DNA from: Argonema galeatum A003/A1
Lineage (GTDB): Bacteria; Cyanobacteriota; Cyanobacteriia; Cyanobacteriales; Aerosakkonemataceae
Direction of reading: 5' to 3'
DNA length: 64,000 bases
Assembly: GCF_023333595.1 (NCBI RefSeq)
Contig: NZ_JAIQZM010000005.1
Span: forward strand, 179,136-243,135
Part shown: in pieces, positions 36,857-46,362 of the stretch
Position numbering within the stretch: position 1 is the stretch's first letter
Layout: each line of letters starts with the position of its first letter
Made by a program: the position numbers and the translations under genes
The notes under the pieces: model-generated
Told to the model about the DNA's origin: nothing
The model's input: the letters and a program-made list of their open reading frames with translations, nothing else
Database searches by the model: none

Positions 36857-36940
36857 ATTACCCTTCTACTCTTAGCCCCCTCTCCGTTGCGGGGAGGGAT
36901 TACCCTTCTACTCTTAGCCCCCTCCCCGTTGCGGGGAGGG
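36857..36940. terminator. Two 42-bp direct repeats with GC hairpins
   Basis: Two copies of a 42-base unit (ATTACCCTTCTACTCTTAGC, then CCCCTCC, CGTTGC, GGGGAGGG) follow rca. Each contains a stem CCTCCCC/GGGGAGG with loop GTTGC; the first copy has a mismatch. They lie between the convergent rca and beta-lactamase-like genes and can terminate both. Confidence 0.7.
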
Positions 36941-36957
36941 GGTTTGGGGGTGGGGTT

Positions 36958-38001
36958 CTAAATACCCCCATTCTTATGAATATAGTCCACAATTTTGGCA
37001 ATACAGTCGCGGATTTGGGGGCTGCTTTTACCATTATCTTCAGTCACAGTAATGATGTAAGTTTTACCGTTAATTTCTGCTGCTAATGTAGCCCCTCTAA
37101 CTTTAGTATTTTCTCCGGTTTTCTCACCTAACCATCGCCCCGCTGATGTTTTTAATGCTTCAAATCCCAACAAGCGATCGACCTGCCGATTGAAGATATC
37201 AATAAGTACCTTATATTCGGGATGTTCGCAATTGTAAATTTGCACCATCATCGCTGACAGTTCGTTACTTGTAATTAGGTTAGATGCAAAGCCACGATTT
37301 CTAGTTGGTGGCGTAAATTCTCCTGTTAGCTTGTAAGCAACGCGAGTTGTGCGATAGCCGAGACTGTTTAATACTTGATTGATATAACTCCAACCCAAGT
37401 AATCAATTATTTGATTTGTGGCAATATTACTGCTGTTAGCAATCATCTCGGTCAATAAATACTTGAAAGAGTAAGATTTTCCCACTTTTATCAGGGAATA
37501 ATCTTCTTCAGTAAAATTACTTAAGTCAACATAAATATGTTCATCTAAGCTAATATTATCTTTTGATAACTTGTGCAGAAGAACGACCGCAATAGGAACT
37601 TTAATTAAACTGGCGGCACTTTTCGGGGGCCGATCGCCTCGATAGCTCAAACATTTTCCAGAAAGGTCGCAAACTGCAATCGTTGGCGAGAAAAGACCGC
37701 TCTTATCAGCAATTGTAGCAATAATTTTCGATCCTGAAACCTTGACGGCAGCAGAAGGCAAAGAAAAAGTATTTTTGTTTCGGTAATACAAATTTGCTTT
37801 AATATCGCATGATAAAGAGCTAAGCAGACTTGTGGACGAGCTGGTAAGCACAGTCGCAGACGAGACAATTTCCTGGCTCGAATACAGCAAAATTGTATAA
37901 CTAGCAAGTACCGTAGGGGGAGATGCGATTCCCATGATACTAATGAGAGCCCCCAAAGACTGTCCAGCTAGTAAGTATGGCACCCGTTTTACTCCTTTCA
38001 C
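36958..38001 (-). CDS. Class A beta-lactamase-like serine hydrolase
   Basis: A 347-residue protein. An N-terminal hydrophobic segment (residues 8-40) suggests export. The hydrolase domain shows SLIK at 131-134 (SxxK), SSN at 190-192 (replacing SDN) and KTG at 294-296. These are the active-site motifs of serine beta-lactamases and DD-peptidases. Cyanobacteria commonly encode such proteins, and whether they hydrolyse antibiotics or peptidoglycan-derived substrates is not evident from sequence. An omega-loop glutamate is not obvious, so a peptidase or esterase is possible. The gene lies between two terminator-like repeats. Confidence 0.85.
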   Translation of the reverse strand: MKGVKRVPYLLAGQSLGALISIMGIASPPTVLASYTILLYSSQEIVSSATVLTSSSTSLLSSLSCDIKANLYYRNKNTFSLPSAAVKVSGSKIIATIADKSGLFSPTIAVCDLSGKCLSYRGDRPPKSAASLIKVPIAVVLLHKLSKDNISLDEHIYVDLSNFTEEDYSLIKVGKSYSFKYLLTEMIANSSNIATNQIIDYLGWSYINQVLNSLGYRTTRVAYKLTGEFTPPTRNRGFASNLITSNELSAMMVQIYNCEHPEYKVLIDIFNRQVDRLLGFEALKTSAGRWLGEKTGENTKVRGATLAAEINGKTYIITVTEDNGKSSPQIRDCIAKIVDYIHKNGGI

Positions 38002-38046
38002 ACCAAAAAATTATCTACTTACGTAATTTTATATTTATATCATTAA

Positions 38047-38099
38047 GGTACGTTGTTGCGCTTTAGCGCTCTTAGAGCGCTAAAGCGCAACAACGTACC
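38047..38099. repeat. Complete 53-bp palindromic repeat
   Basis: The arms are 25 bases each (GGTACGTTGTTGCGCTTTAG, then CGCTC, and the exact complement) with a 3-base loop TTA. It is the complete version of elements at 6797-6820 and 11886-11935. It lies upstream of the beta-lactamase-like gene and downstream of the 2H phosphoesterase. No coding potential. Confidence 0.9.
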
Positions 38100-38230
38100 C
38101 ATTACCCATTAAAAACAAGAGCGAATGCAAGTAACTAGCAACTTGAGTTATTTCTTTTTTGATCCTCTTCCTCACAGCAGTTGTGCCCCTTTGCTGCCTA
38201 ATTTATATTGTTTTCTTGGTAAGCGAGTAG

Positions 38231-38779
38231 CTAGAGGGCGAACTCCGAGTAAATATTCCACCGAGTGCCGTCGTGAATTAGCAGCGTGAGGGCGTCAGCA
38301 GAGAACTCAAATTGCAACGATCGGGCCTGAAATTCCGGCCATGCTGCATGAAAGTTCTGCCGTGTCAAGTCTTTAAAGGCAACAGTCATGTGAGGAGAGA
38401 AAGGGCGACCTTTAGAAACAGGATCTACAATACCTAATGATGTCTCCATGTAGTTCATCAAGTCTGCTTGTAAAGTTAAGAGTTCTGGCTTCTTGAGAAC
38501 GTTGATATAAATTACTCTGGGGGAAAAAGCGTCAAATCCCGACAGTGTAATTGGGATCGTTTGTCGCGTACTGGCAAAACCGCTCAGGGAATCTACCAAA
38601 ACCGTAACAGAATCGCTCGCCCACTCAAAAGGCGGTTGTAAGGTAATATGGGGAGGAGATTTCTGGGCGTGGCGACTGTTATAGCGATCGGCAAAGTATT
38701 GCTTAATCTCATTAGCGCGATCCTGAATCTCCTGGGGGGGCAGGAGAGCGATGAAAAATCGTTTTTTTGATTTGTCCAC
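38231..38779 (-). CDS. 2'-5' RNA ligase/2H phosphoesterase family protein
   Basis: A 182-residue protein with a GTG start at 38779 and the two HxT/S motifs of the 2H fold: PPHITLQPPFEW and SPHMTVAFKDLT. The N-terminal KRFFIALLPPQEIQDRANEI is typical of ThpR/LigT. Members act as RNA 2',3'-cyclic phosphodiesterases; the bacterial role is unclear. No ribosome site is obvious. The gene is divergent from the YciI gene at 38858. Confidence 0.85.
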   Translation of the reverse strand: MDKSKKRFFIALLPPQEIQDRANEIKQYFADRYNSRHAQKSPPHITLQPPFEWASDSVTVLVDSLSGFASTRQTIPITLSGFDAFSPRVIYINVLKKPELLTLQADLMNYMETSLGIVDPVSKGRPFSPHMTVAFKDLTRQNFHAAWPEFQARSLQFEFSADALTLLIHDGTRWNIYSEFAL

Positions 38780-38857
38780 AACAGTACAATTACAAATGAT
38801 ATTTGCAGCTAACCGTTTTCCAATACCATCAAGCGAAGATTAGCACCAAAAGGATTA

Positions 38858-39130
38858 ATGGCAATGGCTTGGTTTGTCAAAATTGAAGAAGGAATTGTCG
38901 ATAAATCTACCTTTGACAAATACGTATCAGCCCATAAAGCCTACGTGCGGGACTTGATTGCCAAAGGACATCAGGCGCGTAGCGGCTACTGGGGTAAACT
39001 GGGAGGAGGAATGCTCCTTTTCCAGGCAGCTTCGATGGATGAGGCGCAAGCTCTAGTTGCCCAAGATCCGCTTGTGCAAAATGGCTGCGTCAAGTACCAA
39101 CTTCATGAGTGGCGAGTTGTTGTAGAATAA
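38858..39130 (+). CDS. YciI family protein
   Basis: A 90-residue ferredoxin-like fold protein: WFVKIEEGIVDKSTFDKYVS, AHKAYVRDLIAKGHQARSGY and MLLFQAASMDEAQALVAQDP. The pattern H-x2-Y and AQDPLVQNG matches the YciI/YCII domain, which has a conserved His-Asp pair but no established activity. It starts at the ATG at 38858 after AAAAGG and stands upstream of clpB, separated by two palindromes. Confidence 0.88.
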   Translation: MAMAWFVKIEEGIVDKSTFDKYVSAHKAYVRDLIAKGHQARSGYWGKLGGGMLLFQAASMDEAQALVAQDPLVQNGCVKYQLHEWRVVVE

Positions 39131-39168
39131 GTGGCAGTCCTCTGGCATAGAACCAGAAAGCAGCATTT

Positions 39169-39217
39169 AGTCCACTTAAGTGGACTTTCACTATTAGCAA
39201 GGGACTAAAGTCCCTTG
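39169..39217. repeat. Two perfect palindromes upstream of clpB
   Basis: AGTCCACTTAAGTGGACT (39169-39186) and CAAGGGACTAAAGTCCCTTG (39198-39217) are both self-complementary. They sit between the YciI stop and the clpB start. They may terminate the former or bind a regulator of the latter. They differ from the CIRCE heat-shock operator. Confidence 0.65.
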
Positions 39218-39309
39218 GCGGGTGAGAGCGTAGGTGCAAAATCCCAGTTTTCAGTATTATGGTCATGACGGGTCAGAACTAAGAAACCCTTTGACAGAGA
39301 GGAATTATT

Positions 39310-41952
39310 GTGCAGCCTACTGATGCTACTAAATTTACCGAGAAAGCCTGGGAAGCGATCGTCAAATCGCAAGAGGTGGCCCGTCGCTATCAACATCAGT
39401 ATCTGGAGGTAGAACATTTAGCGATCGCACTTCTGGAACAAGATGGACTGGCGCACCGAATTCTCAACCGCGCTGGCGTTGATTCCGCCCGCTTGGTGTC
39501 CCAACTGGAATCTTATGCAAAAGCACAAACCAAAGTAGTTGCCAAGAATGAGGATATCTACCTGGGCAAAAGCTTAGACGTAATGCTCGATCGCGCGGAG
39601 TCAGCCAGGGTAACTTGGGAAGATGGGTTTATTTCCGTCGAACATTTATTGCTGGGCTTTGCCGAAGACGAAAAGTTGGGGCGTCGGATGCTCAAAAGTT
39701 TTGATGCAGACGCCAAAAAGCTGGAAGCGACGGTTAAACTTGTTCGCGGCAGTCAAAAGGTTAGCGATCAAAATCCAGAGAATCGTTACGACGCCCTGGA
39801 AAAGTACGGACGCGACCTAACGGAACAAGCAAAAGCTGGTAAACTTGACCCCGTAATCGGGCGGGATGATGAAATTCGCCGCGTAATTCAGGTGCTATCG
39901 CGCCGCATGAAAAACAATCCGGTGCTGATAGGGGAACCGGGAGTGGGGAAAACTGCGATCGCAGAAGCCTTAGCCCAGCGTATCATCAACGGCGACGTAC
40001 CGGAATCCCTGAAAAACCGCAGGCTGATTTCCCTGGATATGGGCAGCATGATTGCAGGTGCCAAATATCGGGGCGAATTTGAAGACCGCCTCAGAGCTGT
40101 ACTCAAAGAAGTCACCAACTCCCAAGGGCAAATTGTCCTGTTTATCGACGAACTGCATACCGTCGTAGGTGCTGGTGCAAACAGTCAAGGGGCGATGGAT
40201 GCTGGCAACTTGCTCAAACCGATGTTGGCGCGGGGGGAATTGCGCTGCATTGGCGCAAGCACCCTGGATGAGTACCGCAAGCACATTGAAAAAGATGCCG
40301 CGCTGGAACGTCGGTTTCAACAAGTTTACGTAAATCAACCCTCGGTGGAGGATACGATTTCGATTCTGCGGGGACTCAAGGAACGTTACGAAGTTCACCA
40401 CGGGGTTAAAATTACCGACTCGGCGCTGGTTGCGGCGGCGACACTTTCCCATCGCTACATCTCCGATCGGTTTTTGCCAGATAAAGCGATCGACCTCGTA
40501 GATGAGGCAGCTGCTAAGTTGAAAATGGAGATCACCTCGAAACCGGAAGAGTTAGAAGCGATCGATCGACGGTTGATGCAGCTGGAAATGGAGAAATTGT
40601 CCCTGGAAAAGGAAGAAAACAAAGCGTCGCGAGAACGTTTGCGCGGAATTGAAGATGAAATTGTCGAATTGAAGGAAGAACAAGAACGACTTTCTTCCCA
40701 ATGGCAAGGTGAAAAGAATCTTTTAGAAGCGATAAATACCTTGAAGGAGGAAGAAGATCATCTGCGGGTGCAAATTGAACAAGCGGAAAGAGCTTACGAT
40801 CTCAATAAGGCGGCGCAGTTGAAGTATGGAAAATTGGAAGGTTTGCAGCGCGGACGCGAAGTCAAAGAAGCCGAACTTTTGAAGTTGCAATCCCAAGGTT
40901 CTACCTTATTGCGCGAACAAGTCACGGAAGCGGATATTGCCGAAATTGTCGGTAAATGGACGGGAATTCCAGTTAACCGCTTACTGGAATCGGAACGGCA
41001 GAAATTATTGCAATTAGAAGCCCAACTGCATAAAAAAGTAATCGGTCAGCAAGAAGCCGTCTCAGCCGTCTCGGCGGCCATTCGTCGCGCCAGAGCGGGA
41101 ATGAAAGACCCCGGACGCCCGATCGGTTCATTTCTGTTTATGGGGCCTACAGGAGTCGGAAAAACCGAGTTAGCCCGCGCTTTAGCGCAATTTTTATTTG
41201 ATTCGGATGACGCCCTAGTGCGGATTGATATGTCCGAGTACATGGAAAAACATTCCGTGTCCCGACTGGTGGGTGCGCCTCCCGGATATGTCGGTTATGA
41301 AGAAGGCGGACAACTTTCGGAAGCAATTCGCAGGCGTCCCTACTCGGTGGTCTTGTTGGATGAAGTGGAAAAAGCCCACCCAGATGTGTTCAACATTTTG
41401 CTACAAGTCTTGGATGATGGGAGAATTACCGATTCTCAGGGGAGAACGGTGGATTTTCGGAATACCGTGATTGTGATGACGAGTAATATAGGAAGCGATC
41501 GCATCCTCGAATTCGCTGGCGATGATTCCCAATACGAACAAATGAGTAAACAGGTGATGGACGCCCTCAGAAAGCACTTCCGTCCTGAATTTCTCAACCG
41601 GGTTGATGATATAATCCTGTTCCACACCCTCAGTCGCAGCGAATTGGGACAAATTGTCGGAATTCAAATGCTCCGAATCCAGAAGTTACTCGCCGACCAA
41701 AAAATTAGCATTGAGCTTAAACCTGTTGCCCAAGAGCATTTGGCCGAAGCCGGCTACGATCCAGTGTACGGCGCTCGCCCGATCAAAAGAGCGATTCAGC
41801 GCGAACTGGAAAATCCGATCGCTACCATGCTGTTGGAGAACGCCTTTGTTCCCGGTGATACGATCGCGATCGACTGTATCGATAATAAGCTAACATTCAC
41901 CAAAAAACAGCCTCTCACTCTCGCGCCAGCAGTTCAAGCAGTGGAAACCTAA
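39310..41952 (+). CDS. clpB: ATP-dependent chaperone ClpB
   Basis: An 880-residue Hsp100 disaggregase with a GTG start at 39310 after GAGAGGAA. The N-domain has the two Clp repeats ([20 protein letters not shown]). The first AAA+ module has Walker A GEPGVGKT at about 208-215. A long coiled-coil middle domain (about 405-530) is intact and marks ClpB rather than ClpC. The second AAA+ module has GPTGVGKT near 611 and [11 protein letters not shown]. It cooperates with DnaK to rescue aggregated proteins. The N-terminal [12 protein letters not shown] fits ClpB1, the form linked to thermotolerance. Confidence 0.96.
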   Translation: MQPTDATKFTEKAWEAIVKSQEVARRYQHQYLEVEHLAIALLEQDGLAHRILNRAGVDSARLVSQLESYAKAQTKVVAKNEDIYLGKSLDVMLDRAESARVTWEDGFISVEHLLLGFAEDEKLGRRMLKSFDADAKKLEATVKLVRGSQKVSDQNPENRYDALEKYGRDLTEQAKAGKLDPVIGRDDEIRRVIQVLSRRMKNNPVLIGEPGVGKTAIAEALAQRIINGDVPESLKNRRLISLDMGSMIAGAKYRGEFEDRLRAVLKEVTNSQGQIVLFIDELHTVVGAGANSQGAMDAGNLLKPMLARGELRCIGASTLDEYRKHIEKDAALERRFQQVYVNQPSVEDTISILRGLKERYEVHHGVKITDSALVAAATLSHRYISDRFLPDKAIDLVDEAAAKLKMEITSKPEELEAIDRRLMQLEMEKLSLEKEENKASRERLRGIEDEIVELKEEQERLSSQWQGEKNLLEAINTLKEEEDHLRVQIEQAERAYDLNKAAQLKYGKLEGLQRGREVKEAELLKLQSQGSTLLREQVTEADIAEIVGKWTGIPVNRLLESERQKLLQLEAQLHKKVIGQQEAVSAVSAAIRRARAGMKDPGRPIGSFLFMGPTGVGKTELARALAQFLFDSDDALVRIDMSEYMEKHSVSRLVGAPPGYVGYEEGGQLSEAIRRRPYSVVLLDEVEKAHPDVFNILLQVLDDGRITDSQGRTVDFRNTVIVMTSNIGSDRILEFAGDDSQYEQMSKQVMDALRKHFRPEFLNRVDDIILFHTLSRSELGQIVGIQMLRIQKLLADQKISIELKPVAQEHLAEAGYDPVYGARPIKRAIQRELENPIATMLLENAFVPGDTIAIDCIDNKLTFTKKQPLTLAPAVQAVET

Positions 41953-42027
41953 TATTAAGGCATTTCAAATTTGAGATTTCAAATCTCAAATTTGAAATCT
42001 CAAATTCCCCCTCTCCCCAGTCTCCCA

Positions 42028-42978
42028 ATGCTAGACTTCACCGTTGCCATACCAACCTACAATGGGGAAAGCCGTTTACCAGATGTTCTGGAACGACTGC
42101 GATCGCAAATCAAAACAGAAACCTTTTCCTGGCAAGTAATTGTTGTTGATAATAACAGCACCGACAACACCAAAAAAGTTGTTGAAGAATACCAAAAAAA
42201 CTGGCCTGTAGCCTATCCTCTCAAATATTGTTTTGAACCTCAACAAGGACTTTGTTTTGCCAGACAACGCGCCGTAGAGGAAGCTAAAGGCAAATTTATC
42301 GGCTTTATCGACGACGACAATTTACCAACTTCTGAATGGGTAGCAGAAGCGTATGCTTTTGGGAAAGCTAGTGATGATGTCGGTGCCTACGGCAGTCGGA
42401 TTTATGCTGAATTTGAAGTAAGTCCCCCAGAAAATTTTCAGAGAATTGCTTCTTTATTGGGATTGACAGATAGAGGTGACGATGCTCACCTCTACGAACC
42501 TCACAAAAAAGTGCTGCCACCAGGAGCCGGATTAGTTGTCCGCAGGCAAATATGGCTGGAAAATGTTCCCAAGCAACTTATGCTTGGGCCAAAAGGTGAG
42601 GATGCGATCGCGCAAAGAGGAGAAGACTTAGAAGCATTATTATATATTCAAACAGCAGGATGGCAAATTTGGTATAACCCCAAAATGCTCATTTACCATC
42701 GCATTCCCCGCCAGCGCTTAGAAAAAGACTATCTAATTAAAATATGCCGCCAAACTGGACTCTCCCGTTATCATACGCGGATGCTCAGCGTCAAAACATG
42801 GCAACGCCCTCTTGCTTTGTTAGCTTATATGCTCAATGATGTTCGCAAAATTCTCTTCCACTTAGCTAAATATAAAACAGCAATTCGTAACGATATAGTA
42901 GTTGCTTGTCAGATGGAGCTTTACATTGCCAGCCTTATAAGTCCTTTCTACATCTGGAAAAGATATTTACAAAAATAG
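42028..42978 (+). CDS. hpsE: HpsE-like glycosyltransferase family 2
   Basis: The start is set at the ATG at 42028 (MLDFTVAIPTYNGESRLPDV); the frame extends to 41971 through simple repeat sequence only. The product has 316 residues. The GT-A core has VVDNNSTDNT, the metal-binding GFIDDDNLP (DxD), and GEDLEALLYIQTAGWQIWYN for the acceptor site with QRLEKDY. This arrangement is that of HpsE, a hormogonium-polysaccharide glycosyltransferase of filamentous cyanobacteria. It acts on the cytoplasmic side of the membrane with an unknown sugar. It lies 75 bases after clpB and 67 before a paralogue. Confidence 0.85.
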   Translation: MLDFTVAIPTYNGESRLPDVLERLRSQIKTETFSWQVIVVDNNSTDNTKKVVEEYQKNWPVAYPLKYCFEPQQGLCFARQRAVEEAKGKFIGFIDDDNLPTSEWVAEAYAFGKASDDVGAYGSRIYAEFEVSPPENFQRIASLLGLTDRGDDAHLYEPHKKVLPPGAGLVVRRQIWLENVPKQLMLGPKGEDAIAQRGEDLEALLYIQTAGWQIWYNPKMLIYHRIPRQRLEKDYLIKICRQTGLSRYHTRMLSVKTWQRPLALLAYMLNDVRKILFHLAKYKTAIRNDIVVACQMELYIASLISPFYIWKRYLQK

Positions 42979-43045
42979 ATAATTAATGTTATATTCATTA
43001 ACAACTCTCTGCTAATTTAAAGTCAATATCATCAACCTCCCAACC

Positions 43046-44008
43046 GTGGACTTTACCGTAGCTATTTGCACTTATAACGGCGCTCAGCGTGTACCCGAAG
43101 TCTTAGACCAACTGCAAAAGCAAGTTGGCACAGAGGGTATTGAGTGGGAAGTGCTAGTGGTTGATAACAACAGTAACGACAATACTGGGGCGGTGGTTTT
43201 TCACTATGCAAAAGAATGGCGTCAAGATAGCCATCTGAGATACATATTCGAGCCTAGACAAGGCCAATCCTATGCTCGCAGTCGGGCGGTACAGGAAGCA
43301 GGAAGCAGCGATTTCATCGGATTTTTGGATGATGATAACCTACCGGCAGAAAACTGGGTAGCCGAAGCATACCACTTTGGTAGAGAACACCCTAAAGTGG
43401 GAGCCTATGGGGGCATTATTCATGCCAAATTGGATGAACCAGCCCCCCCTTATTTTGACCAAATTAAGGGATATTTAACTATTTACAACCGTGGTTCCGT
43501 TGCTTTTTGCTATGAACGTTCAGCGAAACCTCGCCGCATTCCTGCCGCACCAGGATCGGTAATCCGCAAAGAGGCGTGGCAAGAATGCGTTCCGCCACCG
43601 GAGAAGCTATTAATTAAGGGTAGAGACGAGAAAACAATGGCTGCCGGTGAAGATGCAGAAGTAATGTTCTATATTCAAAATAGTAAATGGGAACTCTGGC
43701 ACAATCCCAAAATGGAAATCTGGCATCACATTCCCCCCCATCGGCTAGAAAAATCATATCTGCTCAAGCTCGCTCGTGGCTATGGCCTTTCCAATAATCT
43801 TACCCGCGTTGCTCGGTTTTCGCGATCGCAGCGACCTCTACTGCCCTTTTTGTTGCCATTCTATACTTTTCGGGACAGCATCAAACTCTTGATTCACTAT
43901 CTGCGATATAAAAATATTATTCAAAGTGATTTTGGCAAAGCTTGCGAATTACAGTTAAAAATAGGTCAGTTATATAGTCCTTATCTTAAACTTTATCAAA
44001 AATCATGA
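43046..44008 (+). CDS. HpsE-like glycosyltransferase family 2 (paralogue)
   Basis: A 320-residue protein, GTG start at 43046, reading VDFTVAICTYNGAQRVPEVL. It parallels its upstream neighbour throughout: VVDNNSNDNT, GFLDDDNLPAENWVAEAY, GAYGG, and GEDAEVMFYIQNSKWELWHN with HRLEKSYLLKLARGYGLSNN. The GT-A nucleotide-sugar and DxD motifs are intact, so both copies should be active. Its stop codon overlaps the next start by four bases (ATGA), showing tight coupling to the GT4 gene that follows. Confidence 0.85.
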   Translation: MDFTVAICTYNGAQRVPEVLDQLQKQVGTEGIEWEVLVVDNNSNDNTGAVVFHYAKEWRQDSHLRYIFEPRQGQSYARSRAVQEAGSSDFIGFLDDDNLPAENWVAEAYHFGREHPKVGAYGGIIHAKLDEPAPPYFDQIKGYLTIYNRGSVAFCYERSAKPRRIPAAPGSVIRKEAWQECVPPPEKLLIKGRDEKTMAAGEDAEVMFYIQNSKWELWHNPKMEIWHHIPPHRLEKSYLLKLARGYGLSNNLTRVARFSRSQRPLLPFLLPFYTFRDSIKLLIHYLRYKNIIQSDFGKACELQLKIGQLYSPYLKLYQKS

Positions 44009-45174
44009 ATATAGCTTATATTACTGAATTTGATGTCAAAGCAGTAGATAAATCTACTTGGCGAAAAAGCCAATTAGGCCACTGGGGAAGATGCTATTAC
44101 ATAGCTAAAACTCTTGAAGATAAGTTTACAAATATTCAGTACATCGGGCCTTTAGCAAAAAAGAATGCGCTATTACCAAAGCTTAAATTACCTTTATATT
44201 CTGAAGTTTTCAAGCAAACTTACCATGCTTGGGCTGACCCTATTTTCAACAAAGATTACGCCAGTCAAATTGAGAAGAAAATATCATATTTTAAGTCAGA
44301 TATTGTATTTTCTCCAGACATTAATTTTCTGGCATACCTAAATTGTAAACATCCCATCGTTTTATGGGTAGATACACTTTACGCAGGCTTAATAGATTAT
44401 TATGCTGATTTTAGCAATCTCTGTCGAGAAACTAAGCAGCACTTAACTACTATGGACAAGCTCGCTTTAGATAAATGTACTTTGCTTATATTTTCATCTG
44501 AATGGACTGCCAAAACAGCGATTGAAAAATACCAAATCGATCCGTCTAAAATAAAAATAGTTCCTTTTGGAGCCAATATTGAATGCGAGAGAACCATCGA
44601 CGATATCAATATTATAGTCAAAGCCAGACCTGAAAACCTATGTAAGTTATTATTTATTGGCGTTGATTGGTTCAGGAAAGGTGGTAATGTAGCGCTTGAG
44701 GTAGCCAAAGAATTAAATAGGTCAGGCATAAACACGGAGTTAACTATAGTGGGTTGCCAAGCGATCGCAAGCGAACCACTACCCAGCTTCGTCAAATCTC
44801 TAGGATTTATCGATAAATCTAACAAAGAAGGTGCTGATAAGCTGAGTAAATTATTAGTAGAATCCCATTTTTTTATCTTACCTTCACGCGCAGAGTGTTA
44901 CGGCCATGTTTTTTGTGAAGCCAATTCTTTTGGGGTTCCTTGTTTAGCAACAGATGTCGGTGGAATACCAAGTATTATTAGAGATGATTTGAATGGCAAG
45001 GCTTTTTCAATTAAGGCTAATATTTCGGATTACTCCAATTACATTGCTGATTTGATGAATAATTATAGAGAGTATGAAAAGCTAGCTATATCATCATTTA
45101 ATGAGTATCAAACACGATTAAATTGGTCTGTTGCAGGTCAAACTGTTAAAAACCTATTGAGGGAGTTGATATAA
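44005..45174 (+). CDS. Glycosyltransferase family 4 (GT-B fold)
   Basis: A 389-residue GT-B enzyme. The C-terminal half shows KLLFIGVDWFRKGGNVALEV, then the E-x7-E region RAECYGHVFCEANSFGVPCL and the ATDVGGIPSII strand, which place it in the GT4/RfaB group. The N-terminal half contains the acceptor domain with W-R-K-S-Q-L-G-H-W near residue 20. It overlaps the preceding gene by four bases and is followed after three bases by a paralogue, so the four genes from 42028 form one operon. Donor and acceptor are unknown. Confidence 0.85.
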   Translation: MNIAYITEFDVKAVDKSTWRKSQLGHWGRCYYIAKTLEDKFTNIQYIGPLAKKNALLPKLKLPLYSEVFKQTYHAWADPIFNKDYASQIEKKISYFKSDIVFSPDINFLAYLNCKHPIVLWVDTLYAGLIDYYADFSNLCRETKQHLTTMDKLALDKCTLLIFSSEWTAKTAIEKYQIDPSKIKIVPFGANIECERTIDDINIIVKARPENLCKLLFIGVDWFRKGGNVALEVAKELNRSGINTELTIVGCQAIASEPLPSFVKSLGFIDKSNKEGADKLSKLLVESHFFILPSRAECYGHVFCEANSFGVPCLATDVGGIPSIIRDDLNGKAFSIKANISDYSNYIADLMNNYREYEKLAISSFNEYQTRLNWSVAGQTVKNLLRELI

Positions 45175-45177
45175 CTT

Positions 45178-46338
45178 GTGAAAATTGCTTATGTAACAAC
45201 TTATGATGTTTTGAAGAGTTCGACTTGGCCTAAACATCAAGTAGGACTTTGCGGGGCTGGTTATTACATCTCGCAAAATTTACAAAATCAATCTATTTCA
45301 CTTGACTACATCAACTCTTTCAAAAAGAACTATGCACTAATAACTAGATCGAAGTGGAGTTTTTATCGATATTTACTGAAAAAAGATTACTACCGCTGGG
45401 CAGAACCATTAGTGCTGAAAGATTATGCAGATCAAATTTTCCAACAGTTGTCTAATTTTAACTCGGACATAGTGCTTTGTCCAGAAAATGCGATGCCGAT
45501 CGCCCATCTCGAATGCAAACAACCGATCGTTTTGTGGACAGACTCAACCATAGCAGCGTTGATTGACTTATATCCTTATTTGAGCAATCTTTGCAGTGAA
45601 ACACAGAGAAATATATATGCCTTGGAGAAATCTGCATTCGATAGATGTAAATTGGTGATATTTTCATCGGAATGGGCTGCTCAAACAGCTATTGATATCT
45701 ATGGAATTAATCCTTCTAAAGTTAAAGTAGTTCCTTGGGGAGCAAATATAGAGTGCGATCGCACTCTCGATGATATCCAAACTATAGTAGATTCTAGAGA
45801 CTCAAACCCCTGTAAATTACTGTTTTTCGGCACTCAATGGGAAAGGAAAGGAGGAGATATTGCTCTATCAGTAGCAAAGGAACTAAACAGCATCGGTTTG
45901 AATACTGAATTAACCGTAGTTGGGTGCGATCCTCCTGTAACTCAACAATCTCTTCCCACGTTTGTAAAATTTTTAGGATTTATCGACAAGTCTAACAAAG
46001 AAGGTGAACATAAAATTAATCAATTGTTAGGTGAATCCCATTTTTTAATTTTACCTTCCCAAGCAGAAACTTACGGCCACGTATTTTGCGAAGCCAATTC
46101 CTTTGGTGTTCCTTGTATTGCTACAAATATTGGCGGTATTCCAACAGTCATAAAAGAGAATTCCAATGGCAAAACTTTTTCCCTAGATGCCAACGTATTA
46201 GAGTATTGTACTTATATCGATTCTTTAATGAATAACTACAGCGAATATAAACGATTGGCTTTCTCATCATTTAACGAATATCAGTCCCGCTTAAATTGGT
46301 CTGTTGCTGTTAAAACAGTTAAGCGACTATTGATGTAA
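45178..46338 (+). CDS. Glycosyltransferase family 4 (GT-B fold, paralogue)
   Basis: A 386-residue protein with a GTG start at 45178, three bases after the stop of its paralogue. Collinear matches include KIAYVTTYDVLKSSTWPKHQ, VLWTDSTIAALIDLYPYLSN, KLLFFGTQWERKGGDIALSV, SQAETYGHVFCEANSFGVPC and the C-terminal SFNEYQSRLNWSVAVKTVKR. All motifs needed for activity are present. The gene is low in GC relative to clpB. It is the last of the plus-strand quartet and converges with the GT2 pair that follows. Confidence 0.85.
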   Translation: MKIAYVTTYDVLKSSTWPKHQVGLCGAGYYISQNLQNQSISLDYINSFKKNYALITRSKWSFYRYLLKKDYYRWAEPLVLKDYADQIFQQLSNFNSDIVLCPENAMPIAHLECKQPIVLWTDSTIAALIDLYPYLSNLCSETQRNIYALEKSAFDRCKLVIFSSEWAAQTAIDIYGINPSKVKVVPWGANIECDRTLDDIQTIVDSRDSNPCKLLFFGTQWERKGGDIALSVAKELNSIGLNTELTVVGCDPPVTQQSLPTFVKFLGFIDKSNKEGEHKINQLLGESHFLILPSQAETYGHVFCEANSFGVPCIATNIGGIPTVIKENSNGKTFSLDANVLEYCTYIDSLMNNYSEYKRLAFSSFNEYQSRLNWSVAVKTVKRLLM

Positions 46339-46362
46339 TTAACATGAAAAGCCAAAATTAGC

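Noticed and set aside
36857..36940. CRISPR-like array of two repeats
   Set aside because: Two directly adjoining 42-base units without spacers; they are terminator-like hairpins.
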